A stretch of DNA of 64,000 nt from a virus, in IMG/VR virus record IMGVR_UViG_3300042154_000577, positions 1-64,000 of that record. The stretch is one strand, 5' to 3'. A program made the translations under genes and the position numbers. This document shows, one piece after another, positions 29,801 to 39,371 of the stretch. The notes under the pieces were generated by a model. The model was not told the DNA's origin. It ran no database searches and saw nothing but the letters and a program-made list of their open reading frames with translations. Positions within the stretch are counted from its first letter, which is position 1; each line of letters starts with the position of its first letter.

Positions 29801-32800
29801 TCTCCTTCACTGACGCCGACTTGTCCAGCACTTTGAGTGCCTGACTGAGTGATTCTGGATAGGCTGGGTCCCCGCCCTCCTGCAGAGCCAGCGCCCTCCA
29901 TTGACTCAACAGCGCTTTCATTTCTGGCTTGGAAGGAGCCAGAGTCTTTGAGGCGGTTTCCAACAGGTTTGTAATTTCCACTTTTGAACTCTCCGTCTAG
30001 GTAGGTAAATATATCATTGTTGTTCTGGATAAAGGCGGACAGTTTTTTCTTGACCGCCGACATGTCGATACCATCATAGGTATCCAACAAGTTCATCACT
30101 CGTTGCATTTCAGACGCAAAGTCCGCATTGTGGCTACGCACCCTATAGTGCGCCAACTCATGCTGCATAGTACCTATCATGGATACCGCAATCTGGCTAG
30201 CACTCCCTTTCAGAGCGGTAGTGGCGGGGTTGATAAACATAGCCTCAAAAGGCAATATGGTGCTGACACCGTAGTATTCGCTATCCAGACTTACACCAAT
30301 ACCTATTTTTGATAGGCTAGCGCCCCCTCTAGGCGGGGTGTTGTACTCAGGGTCCGCTGCAATCAGAGCATTGCGCAACTGCTGGAATACAGAACCGATT
30401 GTCTGCAAGTACGTGTCATACCGCTTACCAAACTTGGCTCGCGCATTGCCTGAAAGAGTTGTGCCACTGGTAGCTTGCGGCGTTAATATCCCTACGTCCT
30501 CAAGGTCTGACGCAATATCTTCTGACGAGCCAACAAATTTTGTACGTGTACCGTCGTCGTTGTTAACTGTAAAGCTGTATTTATTGGGCCCTTCGTAATC
30601 AACAGAAAATTTACTGCCGTTGCTATCTTCTAAATCGTAGAGGCGTGATTTAGCACTCCCCTGCTCCTTTACTGGCAGCGTCATGTTGTCGTGCACCATG
30701 ACTTTGGATGGATCAATCTGATCCTGCGGTATCGTAAGCTCGTCAATACGTATGGCTGTGTTCTTTAGGTCGTCGTTTGTAAGCTCAGGTATCTTCCGAT
30801 TGTTTACGTACAGAACCCCATCGCGTACTTCTACAGCGTCACCCGGCTTGATTAGCGTAAAGGCGTTGTCTGTTGTTGGTGCCTTTGGCTCCAGCAGTTC
30901 AGCTTTGGTCAAGCTACCGCCCGCATTTATGTACTGCACGGTGCCAAAGTTTTGCACCTCAGAGGCAAAGTCTACCTGCCTGTACAGGGCCGTAACGTAG
31001 TTGAAGATTTTGCTAAAGTCTCCGTCAGCGGCTTTAGAAAAGTTTTGCCGGTTTAGGTCGAATGGATAGCCTGCGTCTTCTGGTTTGACGCTCTCGTCAG
31101 GGGTCACATCAATGTAAAACCTACGCTTGATACTCTTTCCATCCCAACCCGGCTTGTCTTTTAAGGTCTTGCTAAACTGCCACAAACCGTTAGACAGGAT
31201 ATGGGTATTATCCCCGTAGGAGTCTTCAACCTTCTTAGATACATATATGCGAGCAGTGCCCCACGCAAAACGCACATTGGCAAATGGGGTGTAGTCGGCA
31301 ACAGGAAATCCGTTGCCTATGTCCAACATAGATGGGGACCCACCCGAGGAAAAAGTAACGTCAATGTCGTTAAACAGTGGGCTGTTTGTTAAGACCTTAC
31401 TGAACTTTAAGTCGTAGGTGTCAAAGCGAATAGTTTTATCCTCGCCGGTAGACTCGTCTTTGTAACTCTCGGGTACTTGAATAGAGATAAATGTGCCGTG
31501 CCCATCAGGGAACAGGGTCTTCGTGTATTGCTCAATGGTCTTGGGGTCGGTAGAGGTAGCTACATTGATCTCAGGTATGGTTACTCCACTCTCTTTTTGC
31601 CTTTGGATAGCCATCTGTATGATAGGCTCCATAGCAACCATGTCATCTTCAGTTACAAAATCTTTTAGCGTCTCAAACAGCGTTCTAGGATTAGAAGCCA
31701 TTGCCAGTTTAAGTTCTTCCCCTGTTGTTGACAACCTAGATACTACACCGTCGCGCAGAGAGACAACCTCAAGCTGCTTGTTCTCAAACAGGAACAGCAT
31801 CTTGGCTACGCCAAGACCGCCCGAGGCGCGGGATGTACCCTTGACGGTACCCGCTATCTGCAAAAACTGATTGCCCATAACGCTAGTCGGCATACCGGGG
31901 CCGTTATCCGTTATTGAGATAGTCCTAGTTTTGCTATCCACTTTGATGTCAATCTTGCCCTTGGTTATGTGCCAAGGTTCGTTTTTCTTCTCCAGCCCTT
32001 CTTTGATTGCATCGAACGAGTTTTGGAACAACTCCTTGAGGGACACACGAGCTATGTCATCCGGGGTCCCGTATAGCTTGGAACCAAGCATCTTAGCCAA
32101 ACGCGCTACGTTAGCTGACGGTCTTGCTGCAACTGATTTATCAGACTTTGCGGTCTTGTCGCCACCAAACCACGATGGCAATGCCAGTTCCTCTCGTTTT
32201 GCCGTAGCTTTATCCGCAGCTTCCAGAAGACGCATGGTCGGGGACTTGCGGGCTGACAAGAGCTTGTCGGTTACCAGAACCAAATCGGAAAGCGCATTTA
32301 TAGAGTCAACGTCCATGCCGAAGTAGTTGCGGATGGAGTTAACAAACCGGCTGAAGAAATTAGCGTTACCCTCGTACCCTTTAGCGCCGAGCAGGAAAGT
32401 CTGCATGGCGTCATCGCTCATACCGTAGGCAAGGAACTCGTCTAGGTTGCTGAATACTTTAGCTTGCGTGCTAAGGTCTTGAATGTACTTGGGTAGTTTG
32501 CCCGCCGCTGACAACTCGTCAAACCGTTTCTTGGCACTATCCATAGTGCGCTGCAAGTCTTGAGTAGCCAAAGTCACCGCATTGTCTGATGACCAGCCGC
32601 GCTCTAGGGCCAACTGACCCAGCTTCAGCTTTTGGTAGGTTGCTGCGTGCAGCAGTTCGTGCAGGATGGTTACGTTGTTTGTTCCTTGGGAATTGCCAAA
32701 ACTATCCCCACGGATGTAGACAGTCTTCTCGCTGGGTACGTACAAACCACGGGCATTGGCCCATTGCTCAGCAGCCCGACCAGACTGCAAGCGTGCGGGT

Positions 32801-35748
32801 AGCGGGGCACCATCTTCCACCACCACTATCTTGACACCGTTCACAAACCCACGAATGCGCTTGGCTAGCATCTGCTGGAACGGATTACCAGTCTTTACAA
32901 TTTGCGCGATAGCCTGCGCACCGTTGGTGACTTTGCCTAGCTTGGGGTCTGACTTGTATGTAGCACTACCTATGCTCGGGAGCGCTTGCGGTGTCTCGGC
33001 TTTAACTTCGCGTTTGAGACTATCAAGTTCCGCAGTGGTAAAGCGGTTGCGGTGCTTCTCAAGTGTGGCCTTAGCAGCTATGCCTGCAGCGGTACCACGA
33101 ATAGCCGACTCCAACTTGAGCAACTCTTTATACGCAGCCCGTCGGTTGGTCTGGTTGCCGGTGTTGATTGCGGATTCAAGTATTTTGGTTTGCTTCTTTA
33201 TCGCGCGATCAGCCCTTTGATAGGCAGCTTTAGTGGCCCTACCCTCAGCGGCTTTGCTAGCCTCTTGCTCAGGCGTCAGTACGAGCTTAGGCCGACCACG
33301 TTGCCCCTTTTTGGTCTCCTTGATGGCCTCCCGAGCCTGATCGGCAGCGGTCTCTATATCGGTTTTGGTTTCAGTCGCCGGGGCTTCAGTTTTAGTTTTT
33401 TCTTCGTCGGTCAGTGGACGGAATTGTGGTTTTTCTCCCACTGCAGGCCCCTCAGCAGTAGCTCCAGTTGGAACCACTCCTCCGGGTTCAGTCCCCGTAG
33501 GTCCTTCGGTTGCGGTAGTTCCTGTGGGTTGTCCAGCCACAGTAGTGCTTCTTGCACTTGGTCTACCGACAGCTTTTGCAGCCTCAGCGTCATCTCTTTC
33601 CTCCTGTTTGGCGAGTTCAGTCGCACGCTGCTTAGCTTCTTTTAGCGGGAAGCCAGCGGTAAGTAGCTCTTCTGTCAGTTCTTCTACGCGGTTGGTAGGT
33701 AACGCAGTTTTAGGTGCCTTTGCCCCGAGCTTTTCTTGCTTGGTTTCTGCCTCGTTGATACGATTCTCAGCAATAACCGCCGCATCTTCGGCGGATACCC
33801 CGCTGTCTTCAATTTGGGCTGTAAGTTCCGCTACGCGCCTAGCACGTGCTTCAGCCTTTGGAGCGGCTTCACCGGGAGCAGCAGCCCCTACCTCGCCTAA
33901 GTCAGTACCAGCGCTCGTAGCTTCACCGGGGGCAGCAGCCCCTATATCACCTATATCGGTAGTATCAGTGGTATCTTCACCGGGAGCAGCAGCCCCCACC
34001 TCACCTAAGTCAGTACCAGCAGTTGTATCTTCGCCGGGGGAAAACGCACCAACGCTCCCCAAATCAAATTCTGCATCTGCAATAGGGGTAGTCCCTGCGG
34101 CGGGGGTAGTCCTTGCTTCAGGAGTGAGAAACCCCCTGCTCCTAGCCATGAACTCGGCAAGTCCTTTGGTGCTTGTGTCTTGCTTGCTCCGCAGTTTATC
34201 CTGCGCCATACCTACGCCTTTAACCGCACCGATTGTTACCCCCGCTGTTACACCAGCTTGGAACACCGTCTGCCGTAGCGTTTCTTCTAGCTCCCTGTAC
34301 AGCCCCAGCAAACTTGGGTTTTTGTTCAGCCCAATCTCGGGCATCATGTTTATAGCGTACTGAGTTGTGGTAGTAGCCAACTCAGTAGGTATTTCTTTGG
34401 CAATCGCAGTACCTACGTATTTTGGGACACTAGATAGACCAAACTCGGCCACATGCGCCCTAAGGCCAGCTAACGCCTTAGTCATACCAAACCGCTCAAA
34501 AAATACTTCCGCCGCAGCCATAGGTATAGCTCTAATCGCGGCTTTATCACCGGGCAAACCAGCGGCTCTTCCTTCGCTGTAAAAATTACCAAACCCTTGT
34601 ATGGCTGCTTGTGCAAGAACAGGCGCTGCGGTTCCGGTTATTGCGCTTAGGACCATTGTTGGTGCCTGCCCAGCCAAGCTAGTCATAGCACTCTGAAACG
34701 ACTTATCAACTATGCCCTTACCTTCTGGGATAGCACCTTCACGCGCATTTTCAATCCGTATCGCGTCAGACAGTTCTCCACTAAACTTTTTGTCCCCAGA
34801 TATATCCGCGTACGCTTGTAGAAGGCCAATCCCGCTCTTCGTGTACTGAGATCGCGCTCCAGCGGCAATCCGATCAAGAAAATCGGCGTTTTCCAGTTCT
34901 TTGGCCCGTGCCCGTGCTGCTACATCTGCCTTCTCCCCAACTACATCAGGGGCCATCTCATCAAAATCAGGACGTAGCCCACCGGACAATGCCTGCTGTT
35001 TAGCAAGCCCCTCGGCGATATCGGGTCGTAAGCCCTGCTCTACAAACCGTGCCTTCTGTGCCTCTAGCCGGGGGTCCAGCTTTTGCATTGTGGGCGATAC
35101 AACTTGGTCGAGTTTTGCGTATCGCGCTGCAACTACTTTTGCTGCACGACCATAAACATCCGTGCGCTGAACCATCTGAGTTAGCGCGGCTGCACGTTGC
35201 GCTTTAGGTAGCGAATTGAGTTTGGCTTCTACCGCCTGCACAAATTCAGGGCGTAGCATTTTGTCTTCTGGGACAGGCGCGGCTGTCTCTGGCCCCCTCA
35301 GCGATTCCAGCACAGACCCTTTACGGTCCCCATCCCCGACAGGTACGCCAGTAGCCCAATCACGGACAGTGTTAAAAAACCCCCCGGAAGTGGGGGCTTG
35401 GGCTGCTGGAGCTTGAACTGGGCGGGCTACCGGGGCTTGGGCTGCTGGAGCTTGAACTGGGCGGGCTACCGGGGCTTGGGCTACTGGCGCTTGAACTGGG
35501 CGGGCTACTGGGGCTTGGGCTACCGGGGCTTGGGCTACTGGGGCTTGGGCTACTGGGGCTTGGGCTACTGGGTTTTGCCCACGGGCTTTCATTGCCTGAT
35601 CGTAGTCCCCACCGGGGTTAATATCCTGCCATGCTTCGCGGGAAGGTAGCTTAGCAGGGGGCGGGGCATCGTCAAACGTGTCAAAAAAATTTTTTTGTGC
35701 AGCTACAGGAGTCTTTGGGCTATCAAAGGTATCAAAAAAATTTGCCAT
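26845..35748 (-). CDS. Giant polyvalent virion protein with zincin and GHKL ATPase domains, 2967 aa
   Basis: Last and largest late gene. Residues 58-117 are tandem APVAQ repeats; another repeat block (GEVGAAAPGE) lies near 560-625. A zincin motif HELLH is at 1030-1034. A GHKL ATPase follows: N box ELFQNSFDA (1239-1247), DNGPGM (1281-1286) and SGGLGVAKM (about 1310). A second zincin motif HELAHYRVRSH is at 1863-1873. A hydrophobic Gly/Ala segment lies near 2655-2680. This matches the large polyvalent proteins of phages, thought to enter the host with the DNA. Position after the tail genes supports ejection; individual activities are inferred. Confidence 0.88.
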   Translation of the reverse strand: MANFFDTFDSPKTPVAAQKNFFDTFDDAPPPAKLPSREAWQDINPGGDYDQAMKARGQNPVAQAPVAQAPVAQAPVAQAPVARPVQAPVAQAPVARPVQAPAAQAPVARPVQAPAAQAPTSGGFFNTVRDWATGVPVGDGDRKGSVLESLRGPETAAPVPEDKMLRPEFVQAVEAKLNSLPKAQRAAALTQMVQRTDVYGRAAKVVAARYAKLDQVVSPTMQKLDPRLEAQKARFVEQGLRPDIAEGLAKQQALSGGLRPDFDEMAPDVVGEKADVAARARAKELENADFLDRIAAGARSQYTKSGIGLLQAYADISGDKKFSGELSDAIRIENAREGAIPEGKGIVDKSFQSAMTSLAGQAPTMVLSAITGTAAPVLAQAAIQGFGNFYSEGRAAGLPGDKAAIRAIPMAAAEVFFERFGMTKALAGLRAHVAEFGLSSVPKYVGTAIAKEIPTELATTTTQYAINMMPEIGLNKNPSLLGLYRELEETLRQTVFQAGVTAGVTIGAVKGVGMAQDKLRSKQDTSTKGLAEFMARSRGFLTPEARTTPAAGTTPIADAEFDLGSVGAFSPGEDTTAGTDLGEVGAAAPGEDTTDTTDIGDIGAAAPGEATSAGTDLGEVGAAAPGEAAPKAEARARRVAELTAQIEDSGVSAEDAAVIAENRINEAETKQEKLGAKAPKTALPTNRVEELTEELLTAGFPLKEAKQRATELAKQEERDDAEAAKAVGRPSARSTTVAGQPTGTTATEGPTGTEPGGVVPTGATAEGPAVGEKPQFRPLTDEEKTKTEAPATETKTDIETAADQAREAIKETKKGQRGRPKLVLTPEQEASKAAEGRATKAAYQRADRAIKKQTKILESAINTGNQTNRRAAYKELLKLESAIRGTAAGIAAKATLEKHRNRFTTAELDSLKREVKAETPQALPSIGSATYKSDPKLGKVTNGAQAIAQIVKTGNPFQQMLAKRIRGFVNGVKIVVVEDGAPLPARLQSGRAAEQWANARGLYVPSEKTVYIRGDSFGNSQGTNNVTILHELLHAATYQKLKLGQLALERGWSSDNAVTLATQDLQRTMDSAKKRFDELSAAGKLPKYIQDLSTQAKVFSNLDEFLAYGMSDDAMQTFLLGAKGYEGNANFFSRFVNSIRNYFGMDVDSINALSDLVLVTDKLLSARKSPTMRLLEAADKATAKREELALPSWFGGDKTAKSDKSVAARPSANVARLAKMLGSKLYGTPDDIARVSLKELFQNSFDAIKEGLEKKNEPWHITKGKIDIKVDSKTRTISITDNGPGMPTSVMGNQFLQIAGTVKGTSRASGGLGVAKMLFLFENKQLEVVSLRDGVVSRLSTTGEELKLAMASNPRTLFETLKDFVTEDDMVAMEPIIQMAIQRQKESGVTIPEINVATSTDPKTIEQYTKTLFPDGHGTFISIQVPESYKDESTGEDKTIRFDTYDLKFSKVLTNSPLFNDIDVTFSSGGSPSMLDIGNGFPVADYTPFANVRFAWGTARIYVSKKVEDSYGDNTHILSNGLWQFSKTLKDKPGWDGKSIKRRFYIDVTPDESVKPEDAGYPFDLNRQNFSKAADGDFSKIFNYVTALYRQVDFASEVQNFGTVQYINAGGSLTKAELLEPKAPTTDNAFTLIKPGDAVEVRDGVLYVNNRKIPELTNDDLKNTAIRIDELTIPQDQIDPSKVMVHDNMTLPVKEQGSAKSRLYDLEDSNGSKFSVDYEGPNKYSFTVNNDDGTRTKFVGSSEDIASDLEDVGILTPQATSGTTLSGNARAKFGKRYDTYLQTIGSVFQQLRNALIAADPEYNTPPRGGASLSKIGIGVSLDSEYYGVSTILPFEAMFINPATTALKGSASQIAVSMIGTMQHELAHYRVRSHNADFASEMQRVMNLLDTYDGIDMSAVKKKLSAFIQNNNDIFTYLDGEFKSGNYKPVGNRLKDSGSFQARNESAVESMEGAGSAGGRGPSLSRITQSGTQSAGQVGVSEGDVDEDAEGTAERSQRQLDKDVDLALNKVAESKDNETLAKAVGLLQLARNPKNIIPQLQLLWNAATYYERNALVRLPTMDFLVSWAGKKVPELRNTYDLMQKMGGMTQQILKQSGVLTTDVHRAFLEDSGLRPKLENLVFTATIAQVDPSDTSAKLRNAKLDTMYADLGSKGQQLYNRIKNHFENLSDLYSKLLDDQIKNSRLTAEEKSNLMAELRKMYETGKKITPYFPLTRHGDYWLSIGSGKNRQFYMYESLMGRDNAMQAMADKSIYRKPNESAAAFERRKQDNLKELIEDGTYDVGNDIHSLRRKSFDSSLLLRGVFDSIDSSNLGDPNAKESLKDAIYQIYLQTMPEQSFRNQFINRKNTTGFSTDLVRSVSTASVKMATQLARIKYAPYIRNSLSAARDSVSGQPKNEPFVSEMDRRADTTLGFHNETTGDKFARVFNKASFFFYLGGASTALLQPMSVFQTGMPVLAARYGAVNATREMSKMLRVWNEYGVWRTNANGTKSWVAPSIEDSKGLTPDERKAVRGMAAYGVSESTFSRALYEQKGSPTEKLSGPKVQLGKDAVSALLLGGLMHSSERISREMVFLTSFRLNMKQHGDFDRSVREAVNDTNEALFNYGGYNRPRYMQTGVGKVLTQFQMYPLQVTLFLLNNFKQMIVPMDDSTRKEATIKFFGTMFTTGVLAGAIGLPIAAVAGLLGAFWRKLDEEELLPEDLKNMDPMFWFRTIFLPSQLGHITIGGKTLSSIVERGPINALTGLDISGRTGMSNLWSHDSKEYKTVREELIAAALDRAGPSVSMVLSLADAYDAFSKGDMQKGVEKMLPAGFRNFVVAHKYATEGAKDVTGAPIMSKDSFRRGELIGRAIGFQPDLLANAQYVNFRANGLALRIENERTELLNSLNRDLVKSDFKKFSGVLKEIQKFNSKHPSYEITEDNITGSLEKRAEQRASSLKGVVLTDKNVPVFIKSLAASRKELAEREKEARP
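35398..35575 (-). repeat. Tandem repeats encoding APVAQ / APVARPVQ
   Basis: About 15-base units (GGGCTTGGGCTACTG and relatives on the + strand) and longer units ending in TTGAACTGGGCGGGCTAC. They encode the low-complexity N-terminal linker of the giant protein and could change length by slippage. Confidence 0.85.
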
Positions 35749-35749
35749 G

Positions 35750-37921
35750 TTACTGCCTTTGTAGTGCCTTGGCTGCAGCGCCTATTCCAAATTTTAAGTC
35801 AAACTCAGCGGCCCTATTGGGGTTAGCCTTCAAGGCTTGTATATGCGCATCGGTTGGCGTTACAACAGGGCTAGCACCTGCAGCGGCGGCAGGTTTAACA
35901 CCTTGTCGTTTAGCAAGGGCATCATACATGTCATTCTTAGCCTTCTCCATGCCCGCAGCGTCACTTTTTGAGAGAGCTTCTTGGTACGCAGGGTCCATCA
36001 ATTTGTTCTTCTCTACCAGAGCATTGATGCTTGCATTGGTTCTAGTAGCAGTCTCTTCCGTCGTTGCCGTTATTCTCTTACCTTCAATATCTTGTTTAGC
36101 AGTCCCAATATCGCTAGTACGCGATGCTTTTAGCACTTCCAGAGCAGCCTCCGCTTTTAATTTGTTATCCGGGGTTGGGTCTTTTCGGTACGCAGTTACA
36201 GCAGCAAGTGCTGCCTCAGGCAATTTCAAACCCGCTTCAGGTTTCTCAGGCTTCGTAGCCGCAAGGATGCCCTGCTGCAATGTGCGCTGGCGATTGTTTT
36301 CATCCTGTCTAGCCGAGTGGGCAGCACGCCGATTTTGTTCGGCAGCGACAACTAACCCTTGAGCCTCACGGTGCAGACCCATCTTCTCTTTGCGTTCGGC
36401 GTCGGCCAAATTAAAGCGCATGTTTTGCAAGGCGCGTGTTTCCGCTTGTGACGCCTGATTAGCAGCACTGTAAGACTTCCCAAACGCCCCAAGACCTTTC
36501 CCTAAACCACGAGCTAGGTCATTGCCTTCCAGCATAGCTCCAGCAGCTTCAAACGCCGCTAGCCCCCTATCCAGTTTCTTGTTAGTCGCGTTTTCTTCTT
36601 GTATGCGTTTGATGTTTGCACGCTCTTCGTCGTATTGACTGGGTCCAGCCGCATCTGTAAGTTCTTTCCTAGCCGCCATTACCAATGCCAAACGCTGCTC
36701 GGGGGTCTGCTCCGTGTATGCAGGGGCTGGAGTCTGGAGGTCTTTGTACAGCTTTCTAAGCAACCCTCTACGCATACCTTCTTCGTCTAGTTCTAGTTCT
36801 GGTTGCGCCGGTCCAATATCTATATCTGGAATGCCAGACCTCCCCCGTCCGCCATACACAAGGCTACCGTCGTTTCCAGCAAAAGCAACAACACCACCAC
36901 GAGCCATGCTTTCCTCCGTCGGCAACATTTGGTCCATATCCACGGGCATAGCACCAATACCACGCTGCATAGAGGCACGGGCAGCTTTCTCCATTTGGAT
37001 GGCCTGCAGTTGCTCTTGGTCTCCACGAGCTTTAGCGGCTTCTTCAGCTTGCGCCAACTGCTGATCAGACAGCTTGGATACGATGCTCTCAATGTTCTGC
37101 TGGCTGTCAACACTACCACCGTCGGCGAAGAACTGCTTCAGACCGTAAGCTGCAGTACCCGCAGAACCCAACAACTGACCGAATGACGGCGAACCCGGAT
37201 TTTGAATACCTGTCGAAGCAGTGGTGCTACCTAGTGGCAGGCCCCGAATCATGTTCGACATGTTGCTCAACTGCTGCTGCGGGTATTCCCGCTGGTTCTG
37301 GTAGTCTTGATACGCTTGGTCTAGCCCTCGCTGCCCCATAGCCTGCTCTTGTGTACCGTAAGCCGACTGCAGCCGATTGACATCCATACCTTGTGTGATG
37401 CCTGAACGAAACTGATTGGACGCTTGCTCAAAGTTCGCCTGATCCCCACGGGCTTGGATGTCAGCCATTTGCTGTTGGCGTTGCTGATCCAACAACGAGC
37501 GTCTAAGCGTGTCCCGCGAACCACCAAAAGCCCCAACCTGCGCTGCCTGTGCCTGCTGTTGTTGACCCATAAGATCAAACTCTTGCCCCGCTTTACGCTT
37601 CTGGATGTCCGTTACTTGCTGCTGGTAGGGTGACATATACGCACTGATACCCTGACTAAACCCCTCGGGGCCAGCATTCATGTTTGCAGCGTTTTGTCGC
37701 GCCTGCTCCTGCATTGGGGTAAACCCTTGGATGCGGTTAGCTCCATAGGCTTCGTAGGGTCGGTCTGAAAGCGCAGCTTGTTTGGCTAGCGTGTCTTGCG
37801 CATAGCCTTTAGCCCATTCGGGTAAACCCGTAGTCGCTGTAGAACTTGAAGAAGCAGGGGAACCACCGCCCATAAAGCCGCTCAACGGCATCAGTTTGCG
37901 TTTCAGGTCCAGAATATTCAT
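35750..37921 (-). CDS. Gln/Ala-rich internal or tail protein, 723 aa
   Basis: Start 37921 (MNILDLKRKLMPLSGFMGGG) overlaps the previous stop by ATGA; an in-frame ATG at 37972 lacks this. The N-terminal third is Gln/Ala-rich and helical with RPYEAYGANRIQGFTPMQEQ and GAFGGSRDTLRRSLLD. The centre has FFADGGSVDS and ARGGVVAFAGNDGS, small Gly-rich segments repeated in neighbouring structural proteins. The C-terminus is coiled-coil-rich. I recall similar proteins upstream of the giant protein in aquatic podoviruses. Probably an internal core or tail protein ejected with DNA; no enzymatic motif. Confidence 0.75.
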   Translation of the reverse strand: MNILDLKRKLMPLSGFMGGGSPASSSSTATTGLPEWAKGYAQDTLAKQAALSDRPYEAYGANRIQGFTPMQEQARQNAANMNAGPEGFSQGISAYMSPYQQQVTDIQKRKAGQEFDLMGQQQQAQAAQVGAFGGSRDTLRRSLLDQQRQQQMADIQARGDQANFEQASNQFRSGITQGMDVNRLQSAYGTQEQAMGQRGLDQAYQDYQNQREYPQQQLSNMSNMIRGLPLGSTTASTGIQNPGSPSFGQLLGSAGTAAYGLKQFFADGGSVDSQQNIESIVSKLSDQQLAQAEEAAKARGDQEQLQAIQMEKAARASMQRGIGAMPVDMDQMLPTEESMARGGVVAFAGNDGSLVYGGRGRSGIPDIDIGPAQPELELDEEGMRRGLLRKLYKDLQTPAPAYTEQTPEQRLALVMAARKELTDAAGPSQYDEERANIKRIQEENATNKKLDRGLAAFEAAGAMLEGNDLARGLGKGLGAFGKSYSAANQASQAETRALQNMRFNLADAERKEKMGLHREAQGLVVAAEQNRRAAHSARQDENNRQRTLQQGILAATKPEKPEAGLKLPEAALAAVTAYRKDPTPDNKLKAEAALEVLKASRTSDIGTAKQDIEGKRITATTEETATRTNASINALVEKNKLMDPAYQEALSKSDAAGMEKAKNDMYDALAKRQGVKPAAAAGASPVVTPTDAHIQALKANPNRAAEFDLKFGIGAAAKALQRQ

Positions 37922-38325
37922 AGCTTTACCCCAACAATACGGTATTTTTCTTTGAAGCCGTAGCGTTGCCACAGCCTAGCAATTGATTCCCTAGCAGCAC
38001 CTTCAATAGCCGTAGCGCCCATAGACCTTGCGTAGGTCCGTAGTTGCTCAAACGTATCCTCACTGCTTACTAGCTTACCGCCTATAGCGGTAATGAACGC
38101 AACCCGATCATCAGGGCGATTGAAAAACTCAACTGTCGCGGCACCGTGGATAACGCCAGAATCGTCAACTGCAACGATCAGCGCCCACCTACCTTGGGTT
38201 ACGAATACCTTAGCATGCGTTACTGTGTAGTCCCCATTGGAATGCTCCAGTGCACTAGATATAAACCCCTCAACCTTGTCCCAAGTATAGTTCACCCACT
38301 CTGAGGCGACATACTGTATCTTCAT
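37918..38325 (-). CDS. GNAT-family acetyltransferase-like protein, 135 aa
   Basis: Strand-helix pattern with GRWALIVAVDDSGVIHGAAT, then QLRTYARSMGATAIEGAARE and IARLWQRYGFKEKYRIV, the C-terminal half of a GNAT fold. The acetyl-CoA loop (normally R/Q-x-x-G-x-G/A) is degenerate, so activity is uncertain. GNAT-like genes of this size sit among structural genes in several phages and may modify a virion or host protein. Overlaps both neighbours by ATGA, so it is part of the late operon. Confidence 0.75.
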   Translation of the reverse strand: MKIQYVASEWVNYTWDKVEGFISSALEHSNGDYTVTHAKVFVTQGRWALIVAVDDSGVIHGAATVEFFNRPDDRVAFITAIGGKLVSSEDTFEQLRTYARSMGATAIEGAARESIARLWQRYGFKEKYRIVGVKL

Positions 38326-39371
38326 GCTGGCAGGTACTTGTCCATGCGTGAGTTTGCAGCTACTTTGCCCCTACCAATAGACTTTTTACGGCCTGCCTGA
38401 ATACGAGCAAGCATGGCGTAGAGCTTTCGCGCACCGGCTTCGGTGGAACCGTTACCTAGTTCGGACACGATACGTGCAGGCACTACGAACTCACCGTCCG
38501 CGAGCCGTGCAGGGCGCTTTGCCTTGCCAATAGTTGCTGGGATCGAATCAGAGACGCCATCACCGGGGCCGCGCAGTAGCCTGCCGCCATCCGAGTAGTT
38601 ACCAAGGGAGCCGAGGCCACCGTGCGCAAAAGCGGTCAAACCACCGTATGCAAACGGACTGCCGTTACCTTCAACTCCACCCCCCGCGCTTTCGCCCCCG
38701 CCCCCGGCAGGAGCAGCGGCCCCTTCCCCGTAACCAAGCCCAAAATCACCAGAATCGGTTTGGGCTTGGGTAGAAACCCCTGCAAGAGCCTGCTCTGGCG
38801 TCATCGTGCTTGTAGGAGCATCTGCTATCGCCGCGCTTTGTGCTTTATCCGCCGCCATCACGCCGCTACCAAGTGCACTACTCCCCCGCCCACCACGCCC
38901 CTCATGGCTATAGTTGGGGTCTACGTTTTTAGCCATTTCGTCCGACATCCCCCGAAGCCCTGCACCGAAGACACCCCCGAGCTTATTGCCCAAATTGCCT
39001 ATACCGGCAGCGGCAAAATTTCTAGCAGAGTCCATGCCCGTAGTAGTGCCGGGGAGCCCCCCACCATCGCCCTTGCCACCGTAATCCCCCGCACCGCCTT
39101 CACCACCCTGCCCACCAGCATTGATGCCCGCACCAGCACTATCCCCCAAATTTGATGCTACGGTTCCAGCAGGTACCCATGTGTACTGACCCGTTGCGGG
39201 GTTAAACGTGTACTTGCCGCTACTGTAGGTTTTTTCCCCCGCAGCCTCGATAGCTGCAGACCTAGGCAAGTAGTCGTAGTACAGTTGCTCTCTACCAAAG
39301 CTGCCACCGTAGTTACCGTTATTGGGCACATCAGGCTGAGGAAAATAGCGGGGGTCGTCTCTTAGGCTCAT
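38322..39371 (-). CDS. Gly-rich tail-associated protein, 349 aa
   Basis: Residues about 70-250 are mostly Gly, Ala and Ser and probably flexible. The conserved C-terminus reads RGPGDGVSDSIPATIGKAKR, then ARLADGEFVVPARIVSELGN and GARKLYAMLARIQAGRKK. I know this C-terminal module from many podovirus structural proteins. Its role is not established, but it lies with tail and internal genes. It starts by ATGA overlap with the 99-aa gene upstream. Confidence 0.75.
   Translation of the reverse strand: MSLRDDPRYFPQPDVPNNGNYGGSFGREQLYYDYLPRSAAIEAAGEKTYSSGKYTFNPATGQYTWVPAGTVASNLGDSAGAGINAGGQGGEGGAGDYGGKGDGGGLPGTTTGMDSARNFAAAGIGNLGNKLGGVFGAGLRGMSDEMAKNVDPNYSHEGRGGRGSSALGSGVMAADKAQSAAIADAPTSTMTPEQALAGVSTQAQTDSGDFGLGYGEGAAAPAGGGGESAGGGVEGNGSPFAYGGLTAFAHGGLGSLGNYSDGGRLLRGPGDGVSDSIPATIGKAKRPARLADGEFVVPARIVSELGNGSTEAGARKLYAMLARIQAGRKKSIGRGKVAANSRMDKYLPA

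Noticed and set aside
33365-34363. 332-codon rightward open frame opposite the giant gene
   Set aside because: It is the antisense of low-complexity Ala/Gly/Glu repeats, has an extreme Ser/Val/Ala composition and no ribosome-binding site.
26845-35748. Tail tape measure protein
   Set aside because: There is no long-tail module. The protein has enzyme-like motifs in place of long coiled coils, and it lies at the end of a podovirus-type late operon.
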